From an uncultured Bacteroides sp. (GTDB taxonomy: Bacteria > Bacteroidota > Bacteroidia > Bacteroidales > Bacteroidaceae), in the NCBI GenBank assembly GCA_900551445.1, contig URWA01000023.1:1-54231 (forward strand): a stretch of 54,231 nucleotides of DNA, given 5' to 3'. The translations under genes were made by a program, and so were the position numbers. A model generated the notes under the pieces. The model did no database searches and was not told where the DNA came from. It saw only the letters and a program-made list of their open reading frames with translations. Shown piece by piece: positions 29,664 to 38,665 of the stretch; within the stretch, counting starts at the first letter, position 1, and every line of letters starts with the position of its first letter.

Positions 29664-30224
29664 ATGAAAGCCAATAGAAAGGACATATTCAAATCCCGTT
29701 TTCAGGAACATTATTCAAGGCTATGCCATATAGCCTATGGATATGTTTCTGACGCGGACGATGCGGAAGACATCGTGCAGGAACTCTTTATCGGTGTGTG
29801 GAACAAGCAACTTGACGCCATGCCGGAAAAAGAATTCGCGGCCTATCTGACCACTTCCGTAAAAAACAGTTGTATTTCCTTTCTTCGGAAGCGGCGGGAA
29901 GACACGGTGTCGATAGACGACCATCCGGCTTCTGCCAGCTGTCTGCCGGATGAAATGCCGGAGGAGGGAGAACGTTCTCCTGAGGATTTGCTGCATGCGG
30001 CTTTGGCCACGTTGCCTCCCAAATGCAAGGAGATTTTTTTGTTGGCCAAGCTTCAGGGCTTGAAGTATCGTGAAATTGCCGGAAAACTGGCTTTGTCGGA
30101 GAAAACCGTGGAGAATCAGATGACAAAGGCCATCAAGTTGCTGCGTGTCTATGTGGCTGAACATGGTTTTCTGCTGGTGACGGTCATTGTTTCCATTTTA
30201 TCCATGATTATAAACCGTAAATGA
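29664..30224 (+). CDS. ECF-family RNA polymerase sigma factor with hydrophobic C-terminal tail
   Basis: Alternative sigma-70 factor of 186 aa. Region 2 (about 10-75) contains YGYVSDADDAEDIVQELFIGVW, and region 4 (about 115-165) contains LPPKCKEIFLLAKLQGLKYREIAGKLALSE split over a helix-turn-helix. Unusually for a soluble sigma factor, residues 168-183 form an uninterrupted hydrophobic stretch (GFLLVTVIVSILSMII) before NRK, suggesting a tail anchor. The stop overlaps the fecR start (ATGA). With FecR and the TonB receptor it forms a classic outer-membrane-to-cytoplasm signalling cassette. Confidence 0.93.
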   Translation: MKANRKDIFKSRFQEHYSRLCHIAYGYVSDADDAEDIVQELFIGVWNKQLDAMPEKEFAAYLTTSVKNSCISFLRKRREDTVSIDDHPASASCLPDEMPEEGERSPEDLLHAALATLPPKCKEIFLLAKLQGLKYREIAGKLALSEKTVENQMTKAIKLLRVYVAEHGFLLVTVIVSILSMIINRK

Positions 30225-31195
30225 GTATGGACAAGAATGAAGATATAAATGAATTGCTGGCCCGTTATTTTGCACATGAGCCGTTGACTCTTGTTCAGCA
30301 ACGTGCACTGGATGAGTGGATTTCGGCGAATGGTCAGGAATTTGAACGAATGAGAAAGCTGATGGAGACACCGGTAAGGGTCTCGAAGGAGATTCACTTT
30401 GATGCCGAAAAGGCCTGGCAGAAAATCGAACCTCGGTTACAGGAACGTCCGAAGACGGTTGCTTTCCGGCGGAAGATGACTTTTATCTGGTCTGCCGCGG
30501 CATCCTTGCTGCTGTTATTGGGAATCGGTACTTTCTATCTTCTCCGTACAGGAACGGAGGAACAGCTCATCCGTTATGCCAATACGGGCACGAAGGTACA
30601 AAGGGTGCTTTTGCCCGACAGTTCGGAAGTAATCTTGTATCCGAATGCTACACTGGCTTATTCTTTTTCCGGTAAGGAGGAAGGGCGGCACACCCAATTG
30701 CGGGGCAAGGCTTTTTTCCAGGTGAAGAAAATGCACGGGATACCTTTTCAGGTAAAAACCGCTTTATTGAATGTGGAAGTGCTGGGCACTTCGTTTCTGG
30801 TGGATGTGACACAGCAGGAAAAAGCGGGCGTTTATGTCAAGACCGGTAAAGTGCGGGTGGAGGCTTCCAGTCAGGAAGTGGTGATTGAAGCCAACGAGAA
30901 GGCGGAGTTGAAGAACGGGACCTTGCAGGCTGACACCATTTCACGTCCGCAGGATGTGTTTGGAGAAAAACAACAGGTGCTGGTCTTTGAGCAGACACCG
31001 GTCACGGAGGTGGTAAAAGTCATTGCTGAAAAGACGGGGGTACGAATTGATTTGGAAAAAGGGTTGGAAAAGAATCTGATTACCACCCGGATCAGTCTGT
31101 CGGAAACGAATATTGCCAGCGAACTGGCTTTTCTTTGTGGGTGCAAATGTGAGACATTGGTAGAAGGAAAACATTACAGGCTTTATGAAAAATAG
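30221..31195 (+). CDS. FecR-family anti-sigma factor
   Basis: Inner-membrane regulator that holds the adjacent sigma factor and relays the receptor signal. The 324 aa comprise a cytoplasmic N-terminal segment (1-85), one membrane helix (about 86-108, MTFIWSAAASLLLLLGIGTF), the periplasmic FecR domain (about 115-230) and a C-terminal secretin-like domain of DUF4974 type (about 250-320). It overlaps sigma by 4 bp and the receptor gene by 11 bp, so the three are translationally coupled. An alternative start two codons in is possible. Confidence 0.93.
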   Translation: MSMDKNEDINELLARYFAHEPLTLVQQRALDEWISANGQEFERMRKLMETPVRVSKEIHFDAEKAWQKIEPRLQERPKTVAFRRKMTFIWSAAASLLLLLGIGTFYLLRTGTEEQLIRYANTGTKVQRVLLPDSSEVILYPNATLAYSFSGKEEGRHTQLRGKAFFQVKKMHGIPFQVKTALLNVEVLGTSFLVDVTQQEKAGVYVKTGKVRVEASSQEVVIEANEKAELKNGTLQADTISRPQDVFGEKQQVLVFEQTPVTEVVKVIAEKTGVRIDLEKGLEKNLITTRISLSETNIASELAFLCGCKCETLVEGKHYRLYEK

Positions 31196-33620
31196 ATGGC
31201 TGTTTCTCTTGTTATGGATGATGAGTGCTTTCGGATTCCAGCAAGTGAGCGGACAGGAAGTCAAATCAGAACATACGGTAGCGGAAGAGTGGATTCAAGT
31301 TCCTGGCTCTTCCGCTACCGTGTCGCAGTGGTTTGGCTGGATAGAAAAGTACACAGGCATCGTGCTGGCGTATAATGCGGCCCAGATAGAAATGGATAAA
31401 GTCTGCCGGATAGAACGGAGTGAGAAAATGACCGTACGGGAATTGCTGGATAAGATCCTGGCGGGTTATCAGGTAAAGACGGCTTTTGTACCTCCCCGGA
31501 AGTTAGTGATTCAGGCACGCCGGATAGAAAACTATTATGTCAGCGGTACCGTGTGTGAGGAGGAAAGCGAGGAACAGCTGTATGGGGCGGTAGTGACATT
31601 GGAAGACAGGCGTGGAAAGCAATGGAATACCATCTCGAACGAAAACGGGATGTTCCGGCTGTATGTGCCGGAAGGGCTGTATGTCTTGAAGACTTCCTAT
31701 ATGGGCTACACTCCGCAGACCCGTGCGGTCCGGGTGGAAAAAGACTGCTTTGTCCGTACCCATCTGAAGCCGTTGCTTTTTGAAATAGAGGAAGTGACGG
31801 TTGAGTCCGGTAAGCGGGAAAATGAGCTGAATGGACTGACACCTTCTAATTTGCTTTCATTTAACGGGAACGATTTGTTTTCTCAGATTTGGATTCTGCC
31901 GGGGGTGACCTCCTCCTTGGCAGGGCATAACTTTATGGTGGATGGGGGAGGATACGATGAAAACCAGTTGCTGTTGGACGGGGTACCTGTTTTCCATCCG
32001 GGCCATTTCAATTCCCTGTTGCCGGTCTTCAACGGTGATGCGGTGAAAAACATGGTGTTCTATAAAGGTTTTTTCCCTACCAGACTGGAAGGGAAAATTT
32101 CGTCCGTGACGGAAGTGAACCTGAAAGAAGGAAACAAAGACGAGCATGTGCGTACGCTTACGCTGGATATGCCGGCTGCTTCGGTCACGCTGGAGGGACC
32201 GATTATCAAGAAGAAACTTTCGTATATGGTGAGCGCGCGGCGCAGCTGGCTGGATTTTTTCGATGGACTGTTGTCGGAAGAAAACCGCTTGAACCACTCC
32301 ATGTATGATTACAATGCGAAATTGTCTTATAGCCTTTCTCCCGTCAGTACGCTGAATGTGCTGGCTTACGGTGCACGGGACGACTACCGTTTGCCGATTA
32401 AGGAGAACGGAGAGAATGCTTCTGTGTTGCGCTGGGACAATCAGGTTTACCAGCTGTCTTATACGACACAAAAAGGCGGTCTGGGGAATACCACTTCCGT
32501 ATTCTATTCCGCTCATAACAACCGGGCCTATATGGGAGAAATGGGGTACGACGGCGAAAGCTATGTGCATAGCGGCATCAAGTCGCTGAATGTGGCGACA
32601 GACTTCAGTTATGCGTATGAGAATCTGTATCATGCCCGCTGGGGAGTAAAATATGCGTATGAGATTTACGACTTGGCTTCGCAAGGGGGAGAGATGACGG
32701 TGCGTCATGAACCCGTGAACCAGGTTTCCTTGTATTATGACAACCTGTTGCGCATCTCGCCTGAACTCTCTGTGCAGGTAGGAGTGCATGGGGTGGGGTA
32801 TTATCCGCAGCACAGCCGTTCATTCTATAGCATCCAGCCCCGTTTCTCGCTGAAATATTTCCCTTCAGAGAAAAATCTGCTGTATGTGAACTTTTCAAAG
32901 ATGGAGCAGTTTTATCATTTCCTTCGTTTTGACAGTTTTTCTTTGCCTACGGATTTCAGGATGCCCAGCATTGACGGTTTCAAGCCTCGTTCTTCCGAAC
33001 ATTATGAAGTGGGATGGAAGCATTTTCTGAAAGACGGACAGCTGGAGTTTTCTGCTTACTACAAGACGAGAAGGAATGTGCTGGCTTTGCGCCCGGACAC
33101 GTGGATTGAGGATGGTCCGTGGAAACAGTATCTGATGGTGGGAAGGGGAGACAGTTATGGGATAAAAGGGTATTACTACCAGCAGTGGAAGCACTGGACC
33201 TGGCAGCTTTCGTATGCGTATTCCCGGAGTCGGGAATGGTTTGGCGAAATGCCTGAAAGAGGCAAGATGCCCTCCTTGTACGATGTGCCTCATCAGTTGG
33301 CCGGAGCCGTTTCCTACCAGCTGACGAAACGCTCCTCATTTTCCGTAGGGGGGACGTTGCGTTCAGGAAAGGTCATGCAACTGGATGAAGATTTTGAACT
33401 GTTGCCTGCCGAGGATTTCCGGAAAAGACGCGAACCGCTCAACTATCGGGTGGATGTGGGGTATTCTTATCGGAAATCCTTTGATGAAAAGCTGCTTTTA
33501 CTTCGTTTGGGAGTCTATAATCTGGTGGGTAACCCTTCGGAAGAAGACATCCTGAATTTTTATTCGGTACACTGGCATAGTAATTGTTTGCCATACGGGA
33601 GCATCAGTTTTAAGTTCTGA
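31185..33620 (+). CDS. TonB-dependent receptor with N-terminal signalling domain
   Basis: Outer-membrane receptor of 811 aa. In order: signal peptide (about 1-23), a secretin/TonB N-terminal (STN) domain that would contact FecR (about 35-110), a carboxypeptidase-regulatory-like beta-sandwich (about 118-205), the plug domain (about 210-320; note NFMVDGGGYDENQLLLDGVP) and a 22-strand barrel ending in Phe. No susD follows, so this is not a standard polysaccharide-utilisation SusCD pair. The ligand (siderophore, haem, peptide, glycan or other) cannot be read from the sequence. Confidence 0.92.
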   Translation: MKNRWLFLLLWMMSAFGFQQVSGQEVKSEHTVAEEWIQVPGSSATVSQWFGWIEKYTGIVLAYNAAQIEMDKVCRIERSEKMTVRELLDKILAGYQVKTAFVPPRKLVIQARRIENYYVSGTVCEEESEEQLYGAVVTLEDRRGKQWNTISNENGMFRLYVPEGLYVLKTSYMGYTPQTRAVRVEKDCFVRTHLKPLLFEIEEVTVESGKRENELNGLTPSNLLSFNGNDLFSQIWILPGVTSSLAGHNFMVDGGGYDENQLLLDGVPVFHPGHFNSLLPVFNGDAVKNMVFYKGFFPTRLEGKISSVTEVNLKEGNKDEHVRTLTLDMPAASVTLEGPIIKKKLSYMVSARRSWLDFFDGLLSEENRLNHSMYDYNAKLSYSLSPVSTLNVLAYGARDDYRLPIKENGENASVLRWDNQVYQLSYTTQKGGLGNTTSVFYSAHNNRAYMGEMGYDGESYVHSGIKSLNVATDFSYAYENLYHARWGVKYAYEIYDLASQGGEMTVRHEPVNQVSLYYDNLLRISPELSVQVGVHGVGYYPQHSRSFYSIQPRFSLKYFPSEKNLLYVNFSKMEQFYHFLRFDSFSLPTDFRMPSIDGFKPRSSEHYEVGWKHFLKDGQLEFSAYYKTRRNVLALRPDTWIEDGPWKQYLMVGRGDSYGIKGYYYQQWKHWTWQLSYAYSRSREWFGEMPERGKMPSLYDVPHQLAGAVSYQLTKRSSFSVGGTLRSGKVMQLDEDFELLPAEDFRKRREPLNYRVDVGYSYRKSFDEKLLLLRLGVYNLVGNPSEEDILNFYSVHWHSNCLPYGSISFKF

Positions 33621-33677
33621 ACAGTGAATTCTGGTTCATTCTTTGTCTTTTTGTGTGTATATTCAAACGAGATTTGC

Positions 33678-33685
33678 TATTTTTG
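33678..33685 (+). promoter_or_regulatory. Promoter -7 element for mfd
   Basis: TATTTTTG matches TAnnTTTG 20 bp before the chosen mfd ATG. TTTG at 33650-33653 lies near the -33 position, slightly far. Confidence 0.6.
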
Positions 33686-33705
33686 CACCATCTATAGATG
33701 GAACG

Positions 33706-36700
33706 ATGAGTATAAAAGAACTTCAGGATATTTATGCCAAACATCCTAATATCGCTGGTTTGGCTTCTTTGTGTAAGGATAAGAGTGTAAAAAATGTATT
33801 TCTGGAAGGTATGCACGGTTCGTGTGCTTCCTTGTTTGCCTCGGTATGCATCAAGTCGGTGCCGGGCATTCATGTATTTATCTTGAATGACCTGGAGGAA
33901 GCGGGATATTTTTACCATGACATGGTACAGGCAAACGGAGATGCGGACATCCTGTTTTTCCCTTCTTCTTACCGTCGGGCCATCAAATACGGGCAGAAAG
34001 ATGCGGCCAACGAGATTCTCCGTACGGAGGTGCTGAGCCGTCTGGAGCGGCAGGAGCCGGTGGCAGTGGTCACTTATCCGGAAGCCTTGGCCGAAAAAGT
34101 GGTATCCCGGAACCAGCTTTCCGCATCGACCTTGACATTGAAGGTGGGGCAGAAAGAGGAGACGGAGAAACTCATGGAAAAGCTGTCCGGCTATGGCTTT
34201 GAACATGTGGACTATGTCTACGAACCGGGACAGTTTGCCTTGCGGGGGAGTATTCTGGACGTATATTCCTTTGCATCGGAATATCCTTATCGAATCGACT
34301 TCTTCGGCGATGAGATTGACAGCATCCGGACGTTTGAAGTCGAGACACAGCTGTCGAAAGAGAAAAAGGAGTCGGTGAGCATCGTGCCGGAATTGTCTAC
34401 CTCGAAAGGTTCGGATATCTGTTTCTTGGATTTTGTTTCAAAAGATGCGATTCTTTGGGTAAAGGATTTGCTTTGGGTACGCGAACGCATCCAGGCGGTT
34501 CATGACGAGACCGTATCGCCTCAGGCATTGAAAGCCTACGAAGGAGAGCAGACGGAGCTGATGGATCTTTCCCGGAAACTGATTGACGGGGCAGAGTTTA
34601 CGGTGCGTGCCTTGGAATTTTTCCGGATTGATTTCGGGCATAAGGCCGTAGGAACTCCTCAGGCACGGCTTGCTTTCGAGACTTCCGTGCAGCCTATTTT
34701 CCATAAGAATTTTGATTTGGTGTCCAGTTCCTTTACTGATTTCCTGCAACGGGGCTATCGTTTGTATATCTGTTCGGATAGTGCCAAACAGACAGAGCGG
34801 TTGAAAGATATCTTTCAGGAAAGAGGCGACCAGATTACGTTTGAGCCGGTGGACCGTACGCTGCACGAGGGCTTTGTGGACCATACCCTTCGGATGTGTG
34901 TGTTTACAGACCATCAGATATTCGACCGTTTCCATAAATACAATCTGCGCAGTGACAAGGCCCGCAGCGGAAAGGTGGCGTTGTCGCTGAAGGAACTGAA
35001 CACGTTTGAGCCGGGTGACTATGTGGTGCATATCGACCACGGTATCGGCCGTTTTGCGGGACTGGTGCGCATCCCGAACGGGAATACCACGCAGGAGGTC
35101 ATCAAACTGGTGTATCAGAATGACGACGTGGTGTTCGTGTCCATCCATTCGTTGCATAAAATCTCGAAATACAAAGGCAAGGAAGGCGAACAGCCGCGTA
35201 TCAGCAAGCTGGGAACCGGTGCTTGGGAGAAAATCAAGGAACGGACGAAGACCAAGATCAAGGACATTGCCCGTGACTTGATCAAATTGTATTCGCAGCG
35301 TAAACAGGAAAAAGGATTTAAATACAGCCCCGACAGTTTCTTGCAGCACGAACTGGAGGCCAGCTTCTTGTACGAGGATACGCCCGACCAGCTGAAGGCT
35401 ACTCAAGACGTGAAGGCGGACATGGAGAGCGACAAGCCGATGGACCGTCTGGTGTGCGGGGACGTGGGCTTCGGAAAGACGGAGGTGGCCATCCGGGCGG
35501 CTTTCAAGGCGGTGGCCGACAACAAGCAGGTGGCGGTGCTGGTACCGACCACGGTGTTGGCTTTCCAGCATTACCAGACTTTCAAGAAACGGCTGGAGGG
35601 GATGCCTTGCAAGGTGGAATACCTGAGCCGTGCGCGTACGGCAAAAGATACCAGCCGCATCCTGAAGGAACTGGCCGAAGGAAGTATCAATATACTCATT
35701 GGTACGCATAAAATCATTGGGAAGAGTGTGAAGTTCAAGGACTTGGGGTTGCTGATTATCGATGAGGAGCAGAAGTTCGGGGTGAGCGTGAAGGAGAAAC
35801 TCCGTCAGATAAAGGTGAATGTGGATACGTTGACCATGACGGCCACGCCGATTCCGCGTACGCTTCAGTTCTCTCTGATGGGAGCCCGTGACTTGTCTGT
35901 TATCCAGACTCCGCCACCCAACCGTTATCCGATTCAGACGGAAGTGCATACGTTTAATGAGGAAATCATTACCGAGGCCATCAACTTTGAGATGAGCCGT
36001 AACGGACAGGTCTTTTTCGTGAACAACCGGATTCAGAATCTGGCGGAACTGAAGGCCATGATTCAGCGTAATATTCCGGACTGCCGGGTGTGCATCGGAC
36101 ACGGACAGATGCAGCCGGAGGAACTGGAAAAGATTATCTTCGATTTTGTCAACTATGACTACGATGTGCTGTTGGCTACAACCATTATTGAGAGTGGCAT
36201 CGACATACCCAATGCCAATACCATCATCATCAACCAGGCACAGAATTTCGGATTGAGCGACCTGCATCAGATGCGGGGACGTGTGGGACGAAGCAACAAG
36301 AAGGCTTTCTGCTATTTGCTGGCTCCTCCATTGTCTTCACTGACACCAGAGGCTAAACGGCGTTTGCAGGCCATCGAGAATTTCAGTGACTTGGGAAGCG
36401 GTATTCACATTGCCATGCAGGATCTGGATATCCGTGGGGCCGGGAACATGCTGGGAGCTGAACAGAGCGGATTCATCGCCGACTTGGGATATGAAACTTA
36501 TCAGAAGATTCTGAACGAGGCGGTAACTGAACTGAAGAACGAAGAGTTTGCCGACTTGTATGCGGATGAAATCAAGGCCGGAGAAGAGAAAATCAGCGGT
36601 GAAGAGTTCGTGGATGAATGTACCGTGGAAAGTGACCTGGAATTGCTGTTCCCGAATGAATACATTCCGAGCAGCAGTGAGCGTATGCTGTTGTACCGGG

Positions 36701-37083
36701 AGCTGGACAAACTGGAATTGGACAAGGATGTGGAGGCGTTCAGGGCCCGATTGCTCGACCGCTTTGGCAAGATTCCACCCGAAGGAGAAGAGTTGCTGCG
36801 TATCGTGCCGTTGAGGCGGTTGGCCAAGCGCCTGGGCGTGGAGAAAGTGGTGTTGAAGGCCCAGCGTATGACCCTCTTTTTTGTCAGCAACCTGGACAGT
36901 CCGTATTATCAGAGTATGGCTTTCGGAAAGATTATCGCGTATATGTCCAAGAATCCTCGTTACTGCAATTTGCGGGAACAGAACGGACGCCGGAGCATGG
37001 TGGTCTCCAAGGTGACCAATGTGAAAGATGCAGTGAGTATTCTGCAGGAAATTGTCAGCTTGGAGGGAGAAAAGGCTCAGTAG
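33706..37083 (+). CDS. mfd: Transcription-repair coupling factor
   Basis: Translocase that removes stalled RNA polymerase from damaged DNA and recruits UvrA. The 1125-aa protein has the UvrB-like N-terminal module (about 1-320), the RNA-polymerase-interacting CarD-like domain (about 430-500, FEPGDYVVHIDHGIGRFAG), the helicase core with Walker A GDVGFGKTEVA (about 585) and the DEEQ box (about 684), and the C-terminal TRCF domain (about 980-1080). The start at 33706 follows the -7 element and matches the usual N-terminus; the frame is open upstream to 33643 but lies over the promoter. Confidence 0.97.
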   Translation: MSIKELQDIYAKHPNIAGLASLCKDKSVKNVFLEGMHGSCASLFASVCIKSVPGIHVFILNDLEEAGYFYHDMVQANGDADILFFPSSYRRAIKYGQKDAANEILRTEVLSRLERQEPVAVVTYPEALAEKVVSRNQLSASTLTLKVGQKEETEKLMEKLSGYGFEHVDYVYEPGQFALRGSILDVYSFASEYPYRIDFFGDEIDSIRTFEVETQLSKEKKESVSIVPELSTSKGSDICFLDFVSKDAILWVKDLLWVRERIQAVHDETVSPQALKAYEGEQTELMDLSRKLIDGAEFTVRALEFFRIDFGHKAVGTPQARLAFETSVQPIFHKNFDLVSSSFTDFLQRGYRLYICSDSAKQTERLKDIFQERGDQITFEPVDRTLHEGFVDHTLRMCVFTDHQIFDRFHKYNLRSDKARSGKVALSLKELNTFEPGDYVVHIDHGIGRFAGLVRIPNGNTTQEVIKLVYQNDDVVFVSIHSLHKISKYKGKEGEQPRISKLGTGAWEKIKERTKTKIKDIARDLIKLYSQRKQEKGFKYSPDSFLQHELEASFLYEDTPDQLKATQDVKADMESDKPMDRLVCGDVGFGKTEVAIRAAFKAVADNKQVAVLVPTTVLAFQHYQTFKKRLEGMPCKVEYLSRARTAKDTSRILKELAEGSINILIGTHKIIGKSVKFKDLGLLIIDEEQKFGVSVKEKLRQIKVNVDTLTMTATPIPRTLQFSLMGARDLSVIQTPPPNRYPIQTEVHTFNEEIITEAINFEMSRNGQVFFVNNRIQNLAELKAMIQRNIPDCRVCIGHGQMQPEELEKIIFDFVNYDYDVLLATTIIESGIDIPNANTIIINQAQNFGLSDLHQMRGRVGRSNKKAFCYLLAPPLSSLTPEAKRRLQAIENFSDLGSGIHIAMQDLDIRGAGNMLGAEQSGFIADLGYETYQKILNEAVTELKNEEFADLYADEIKAGEEKISGEEFVDECTVESDLELLFPNEYIPSSSERMLLYRELDKLELDKDVEAFRARLLDRFGKIPPEGEELLRIVPLRRLAKRLGVEKVVLKAQRMTLFFVSNLDSPYYQSMAFGKIIAYMSKNPRYCNLREQNGRRSMVVSKVTNVKDAVSILQEIVSLEGEKAQ

Positions 37084-37220
37084 GGTCCGCTTGTCTCAAT
37101 CGGGTGACAGTGGGATTGCATTTCTGTTTCAGTAAGCTTGGGGTGATTCATTTTCGGACCGGATGGAAAGGATCAGGCGGAATAAACGGCTATTTTTATG
37201 CTTCAAATTCAAAAAGGCTT

Positions 37221-38504
37221 ATGAAAAAAATAGGATGGATACTGCCGTTTCTGGTTTTCCCTCTGTGCATGCAGGGGCAGACGGCACGTGAAGAGATTGA
37301 TGAGAATCCGGCACTGGCGGGAGGGAAATACTATGCCTATGAGGCACCCGATGTGCAGCTTACGCCTGCTCCCGCGGGTTATACTCCTTTTTATATTTCG
37401 ATGTTCGCCCGTCATGGATCGCGTTATCTGACGAAGGAAAAGAAATATACTCAGCCTTTGTCGCTTCTCCTTGCGGCGGATGAGGCCGGGGTGCTGACCG
37501 CAGACGGAAAGCGGGTATTGAAGGTGGTGGCGGCTTTGGCCCAGGAAGCTGAAGCACGTTACGGCGAACTGACGCCGAAAGGGGCGCGGCAACATCGGGA
37601 GCTGATAGACCGGATGTACCGGCATTATCCGGAGGTATTCAGTGAGGGAGTGCATGTGGATGCACGCTCTACCTATAAAACACGGGCCTTTCTTTCCATG
37701 GCAGCCGGTTGTGTGGAATTGAAGGGGTTGAACCCCAGGCTGCACATCACCACGCAGGCCAGTGAGGCGGATGCCTATTATATAAAGTACAAGAATCCTT
37801 TGTATGAAGCACAGCATTTGGAGAACAGTGACTCGGTGTATCGTGCGGCAGATAGCGTGTATGTGCATCCGGCACGCTTGATGAAACAGCTGTTTCGCGA
37901 TTCTTCTTACGTAGAGGCTCATATCCAGCCGGTGAAGCTGATGACGGACTTGTTTGAGTTGCATGGCATCAGCCAGAGCAGCGACTGTCAGCCCGATTTG
38001 TCTTTCCTGTTCACTCCGCAGGAACGGTATGACTTGTGGCAGCGCAACAACTTTGAATGGTACTATGAGAAAGGAGCCTCTCCATTGAGCGACGACTGCA
38101 TGTACAAGCTTGAAAGAAATCTGCTGAAGAATTTCATTGAAACGGCCGATACCGTGATAGCTTCCCGAAAGAATGGGGTGACGTTGCGTTATGGGCACGA
38201 CACGAACCTGGCTCCTTTGGCGGTCCTGATGGGCATCAATGACTTGCAGGATTCCACGGCAGACTGGCAGCGCATTGCGGATACGTACCGTACCTATCGC
38301 CTCATTCCGATGTGTGGAAATGTGCAACTGATATTCTACCGTAAGAAAGGGGGGAAAGAGGTGCTGGTCAAGGTGTTGTTGAACGAACGTGAGGTGAAAT
38401 TGCCGCTTCCCGGTGAGAGGACTCCCTATTATGCTTGGAAAGACGTACGGAGTTATTGGAAAAAAGTAGTGGAAAGTATTCAGCTTCCGGCAGAGGTGAA
38501 GTAG
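37221..38504 (+). CDS. Secreted histidine-type phosphatase (possible inositol-phosphate phosphatase)
   Basis: Branch-2 histidine phosphatase of 427 aa with a signal peptide (about 1-20, MQGQ cleavage region). The nucleophile motif is ARHGSRY (Arg64-His65-Gly66-Ser67-Arg68), and the late acid motif GHDTNLAPL (about 320) supplies the His-Asp pair. Bacteroides members include multiple-inositol-polyphosphate phosphatase (MINPP)-like phytases. The His-Asp form here is closer to AppA or glucose-1-phosphatase than the His-Ala-Glu of MINPP, so substrate remains open. It precedes a receptor and a second phosphatase, suggesting release of phosphate from organic phosphates outside the inner membrane. 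Confidence 0.85.
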   Translation: MKKIGWILPFLVFPLCMQGQTAREEIDENPALAGGKYYAYEAPDVQLTPAPAGYTPFYISMFARHGSRYLTKEKKYTQPLSLLLAADEAGVLTADGKRVLKVVAALAQEAEARYGELTPKGARQHRELIDRMYRHYPEVFSEGVHVDARSTYKTRAFLSMAAGCVELKGLNPRLHITTQASEADAYYIKYKNPLYEAQHLENSDSVYRAADSVYVHPARLMKQLFRDSSYVEAHIQPVKLMTDLFELHGISQSSDCQPDLSFLFTPQERYDLWQRNNFEWYYEKGASPLSDDCMYKLERNLLKNFIETADTVIASRKNGVTLRYGHDTNLAPLAVLMGINDLQDSTADWQRIADTYRTYRLIPMCGNVQLIFYRKKGGKEVLVKVLLNEREVKLPLPGERTPYYAWKDVRSYWKKVVESIQLPAEVK

Positions 38505-38531
38505 TTTGGAGGCATTATACATATTGTAAGG

Positions 38532-38569
38532 AGAGGTATTTCTTTTTGAAAGGGATACCTCTTTTTTTT
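38532..38569 (+). terminator. Terminator after the histidine phosphatase
   Basis: AGAGGTAT (38532-38539) pairs with ATACCTCT (38555-38562), followed by a run of T. The phosphatase is therefore probably transcribed separately from the receptor gene. Confidence 0.88.
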
Positions 38570-38638
38570 ATACGTATCTCTTGCCTAAATGTAACAGAAA
38601 AGAAATTTCGATGCAATACGGATGAAAATGGGATGGGG

Positions 38639-38646
38639 TACTTTTG
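38639..38646 (+). promoter_or_regulatory. Promoter -7 element for the receptor-lipoprotein-phosphatase operon
   Basis: TACTTTTG matches TAnnTTTG 20 bp before the receptor start. A TGTAACA at 38590-38596, about 50 bp upstream, resembles half of a Pho-box-like site, but only one copy is seen. Confidence 0.5.
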
Positions 38647-38665
38647 CGGCAAATAAGAAAAGCAA

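Noticed and set aside
34438..36267. 609-codon open frame antisense to mfd
   Set aside because: His/Gln/Leu-rich shadow frame fully inside mfd, with no own signals.
37209..38522. 437-codon open frame antisense to the histidine phosphatase
   Set aside because: Shadow frame; the plus strand carries signal peptide, active-site motifs and correct length.
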